From positions 1 to 6,994 of the forward strand of contig JAJFHK010000511.1 in the NCBI GenBank assembly GCA_021775655.1: 6,994 bases of DNA, read 5' to 3'. This stretch comes from Filomicrobium sp. GTDB lineage: Bacteria > Pseudomonadota > Alphaproteobacteria > Rhizobiales > Hyphomicrobiaceae. Each line of letters opens with the position of its first letter. The stretch's first letter is position 1. Below the pieces are notes generated by a model. That model was not told the origin of the DNA and did no database searches. It saw only the letters and a program-made list of their open reading frames with translations. Shown here one piece after another: positions 5,462-6,994 of the stretch. Both the position numbers and the translations under genes were made by a program.

Positions 5462-6883
5462 CTAGAGTGGATCGACATTGAGTGGCATACCACCAGCCGG
5501 CCGCAAGGTGATGCGCGAAATTGGCTCGGGCTCGTGATGCCCATCCCAGGTGAAATGGGCGGCGCGAACGAAGGTTGCGAGCAAGGCGACTGCCTCAACC
5601 TGGGCAAATGATTGACCGATGCAGATGCGCGGCCCAGCGCCAAACGGCATGTATTGGGTGCGAGCAATCGACTTTTCATTCTCGGGCAGAAAGCGGTCGG
5701 GGTCGAAGCGGTCCGGATCGTTCCAGAATTTACGGTGACGGTGAATAGCGAAAACGGGAAAGACGATGTTGGAACCGGCCGCGAGGTTTTCGTCTCCGGC
5801 GCGAATGAAGGTTTTGTTGACGCGGGCGATCACGGGAGCCGGCGGATAGAGCCGCATGGATTCTTTCAAGACGCAAGTCGTGACGCTTAGCTTTTCGACG
5901 TGTTCGGCGGCAACTGCTGCACCGTTTGTGACTTGGCGCACTTCTTCGCGAACTGCGTCCTGCCAAAGGGGCGCACGCGCCAAAAGATAAAGCGTCCACG
6001 TCAGCGCTTTGGCAGTCGTCTCATGTCCTGCAAGCAGCAGCGTCGTCAGGTTGTCGATCAGCCCTTCATCGTCCATCGGCTCGTCTGTTTCCGGGTCACG
6101 CGCGGCGAGCAGGCGGCCTAGTAAATCGTCATTCGTCGCGCCAGAAGCACGCCGCGCGGCGATCAGTTCGCCCATAATTGCGCGTAATGTTCTGGACGAC
6201 GAGTACATCCGCCACGTGCCTGGATGCGGAAACCAATTCGGCATTCGCAAAATTGCGTAGGCGGCCTCCCATGAGGACTTCGAAAGATAGGCTTCCGTGG
6301 CGTTCATAATGCGCTTACCGACGCTCAAATCGTTTTCGGCCAGCATTGTTGCCATGATGACAGCGAGAGTCGCTTCGCTCATGTCCTCTTCAATGTTGCG
6401 GACGCTCGGGCCGCCTGCCTGCCACATTGCGATTTGTTTCTCTGCCGCGGTGGTCATTGCCGGGACATAGCCGGTGGTTTCCTGATGCCGGAACAGCGGG
6501 GCAAGGACGCGGCGCTGCCAGCGCCACTTTTGTCCATCCGCCGTAAGGACACTGTCACCGACGCTTTTGGCGAAGACGCGTTTTTCGACGCGGGACTTTT
6601 CCAGATCACCGGAGCGGCGAATAAGGATCTCTTCGATCAGATCCGGACCTGTGATCCAGGCATAGGTGACGGCGGGGATCCTTGAGCGGAGAACGAAGAT
6701 ATCTTTTTCGTAAGCGGCCTGCGGAACCGATCGCAGCGGGTTTTTGGGAAACTCGCGCAGGAAGGTGAGAATAGGTAGTGGCTCGTCGGGGGGCTTGATT
6801 GACGGCGGATAGAGCGGTGGCGCACTCGCGGTTGGCGGCAGGTCAATGCCGTCGGTGCTCGATGATGTGTCGTTGGTTTCCAT
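5462..6883 (-). CDS. Cytochrome P450 monooxygenase
   Basis: A 473-residue P450 with all diagnostic motifs: C-helix W120-R121-W122-Q123-R124 (heme-propionate contacts), I-helix AGHETT (285-290, oxygen activation by the E288/T289 acid-alcohol pair), K-helix E341-S-M-R344 (ExxR), the FDPDRF meander (393-398), and the heme loop FGAGPRICIG (414-423) with C421 as thiolate ligand. The enzyme inserts one oxygen atom into a hydrophobic substrate using electrons from a ferredoxin or flavodoxin system. No redox partner is encoded here. The N-terminus is proline-rich (PPLYPPSIKPPDEPLP, 22-37) and has no membrane anchor, so it should be soluble, as usual for bacterial P450s. The AGHETT and FGAGPRICIG wording recalls the CYP4/CYP102-like side rather than the CYP101-like side. 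This is a loose impression and says little about substrate. The ATG at 6883 has only a weak Shine-Dalgarno (GCGAG). The CoA-transferase gene follows on the same strand 171 bp on. Confidence 0.95.
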   Translation of the reverse strand: METNDTSSSTDGIDLPPTASAPPLYPPSIKPPDEPLPILTFLREFPKNPLRSVPQAAYEKDIFVLRSRIPAVTYAWITGPDLIEEILIRRSGDLEKSRVEKRVFAKSVGDSVLTADGQKWRWQRRVLAPLFRHQETTGYVPAMTTAAEKQIAMWQAGGPSVRNIEEDMSEATLAVIMATMLAENDLSVGKRIMNATEAYLSKSSWEAAYAILRMPNWFPHPGTWRMYSSSRTLRAIMGELIAARRASGATNDDLLGRLLAARDPETDEPMDDEGLIDNLTTLLLAGHETTAKALTWTLYLLARAPLWQDAVREEVRQVTNGAAVAAEHVEKLSVTTCVLKESMRLYPPAPVIARVNKTFIRAGDENLAAGSNIVFPVFAIHRHRKFWNDPDRFDPDRFLPENEKSIARTQYMPFGAGPRICIGQSFAQVEAVALLATFVRAAHFTWDGHHEPEPISRITLRPAGGMPLNVDPL

Positions 6884-6901
6884 GTCGAACTCGCAGCGGT
6901 C

Positions 6902-6914
6902 AGCTCGCAGAGCT
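6902..6914. repeat. Short dyad AGCTC-N3-GAGCT upstream of the P450 gene
   Basis: AGCTC (6902-6906) and GAGCT (6910-6914) form a perfect 5-bp dyad 19-31 bp before the P450 start codon. The heptamer CTCGCAG also occurs twice, at 6890-6896 and 6904-6910. The dyad lies in the expected 5' leader or promoter of the P450 gene and could be an operator or a leader hairpin. Dyads this short are common by chance. Confidence 0.2.
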
Positions 6915-6938
6915 TACCATCTTAATGCAGGCAGGGCA

Positions 6939-6957
6939 TGATAGTGGCCGCTGATAG
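6939..6957. repeat. Direct repeat TGATAG-N7-TGATAG upstream of the P450 gene
   Basis: TGATAG occurs at 6939-6944 and 6952-6957, a 13-bp period, 56-74 bp before the P450 start. Paired direct hexamers can be regulator half-sites, but no cognate regulator is present and the period is not a full helical turn (10.5 bp). Low confidence. Confidence 0.2.
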
Positions 6958-6994
6958 AGCTGTTGCATCATAAACCCATCCGTTAGTTGTCCAC

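Noticed and set aside
5377..5679. A 100-aa - strand frame bridging the P450 3' end and the gap before the CoA-transferase
   Set aside because: Two thirds lie in another frame of the P450 gene; the peptide is Arg/Pro/Ser-rich and has no domain or good start signal.
6903..6993. Two short - strand frames open from the right edge, ending at 6922 and near 6899
   Set aside because: Only 23 to 30 codons each, no recognisable motif, and they lie in the expected P450 promoter region; there is too little to call a partial upstream gene or leader peptide.

Overview
The window most likely comes from an alphaproteobacterium, probably of the Rhizobiales/Hyphomicrobiales type. The main pointer is an HWE-family histidine kinase, a family found mostly in that class, together with a single-domain response regulator of the kind that accompanies such kinases and moderately GC-rich codon use. 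Genus cannot be read from this stretch. I see no rRNA, tRNA, CRISPR array or intact insertion sequence.

Layout. Bases 1-796 (+ strand) hold the end of an operon. It contains the last codons of an upstream gene, a P-II-like signalling protein and a tandem CBS-domain protein, all joined by start/stop overlaps. Everything from 908 to 6883 is on the - strand and converges on that operon. In reading order these are a cytochrome P450 (6883-5462), a long acyl-CoA:acetate/3-ketoacid CoA-transferase (5290-3326), a 413-bp gap (3325-2913), a GAF-GAF-HWE sensor kinase (2912-1311) and a stand-alone receiver protein (1294-908).

How they may work together. The P-II-like and CBS proteins look like small adenine-nucleotide-sensing modules controlling whatever the truncated upstream gene encodes, possibly a DUF1538-type membrane protein; this is inferred from remembered gene order. 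The kinase and receiver form a cytoplasmic phosphorelay with no DNA-binding output in the window. The P450 and CoA-transferase are consecutive and co-oriented, 171 bp apart. They could take part in one catabolic route (oxidation of a hydrophobic substrate, then CoA activation of an acid product), but nothing in the sequence fixes the substrate and no redox partner is present.

Most of the window is made of recognisable families. The less explained parts are the truncated upstream gene with its atypical P-II partner, the C-terminal extension of the CoA-transferase, the 413-bp gap with small ORFs and weak dyads, and short repeats upstream of the P450 and CoA-transferase genes. I do not see convincing evidence of a wholly new system.
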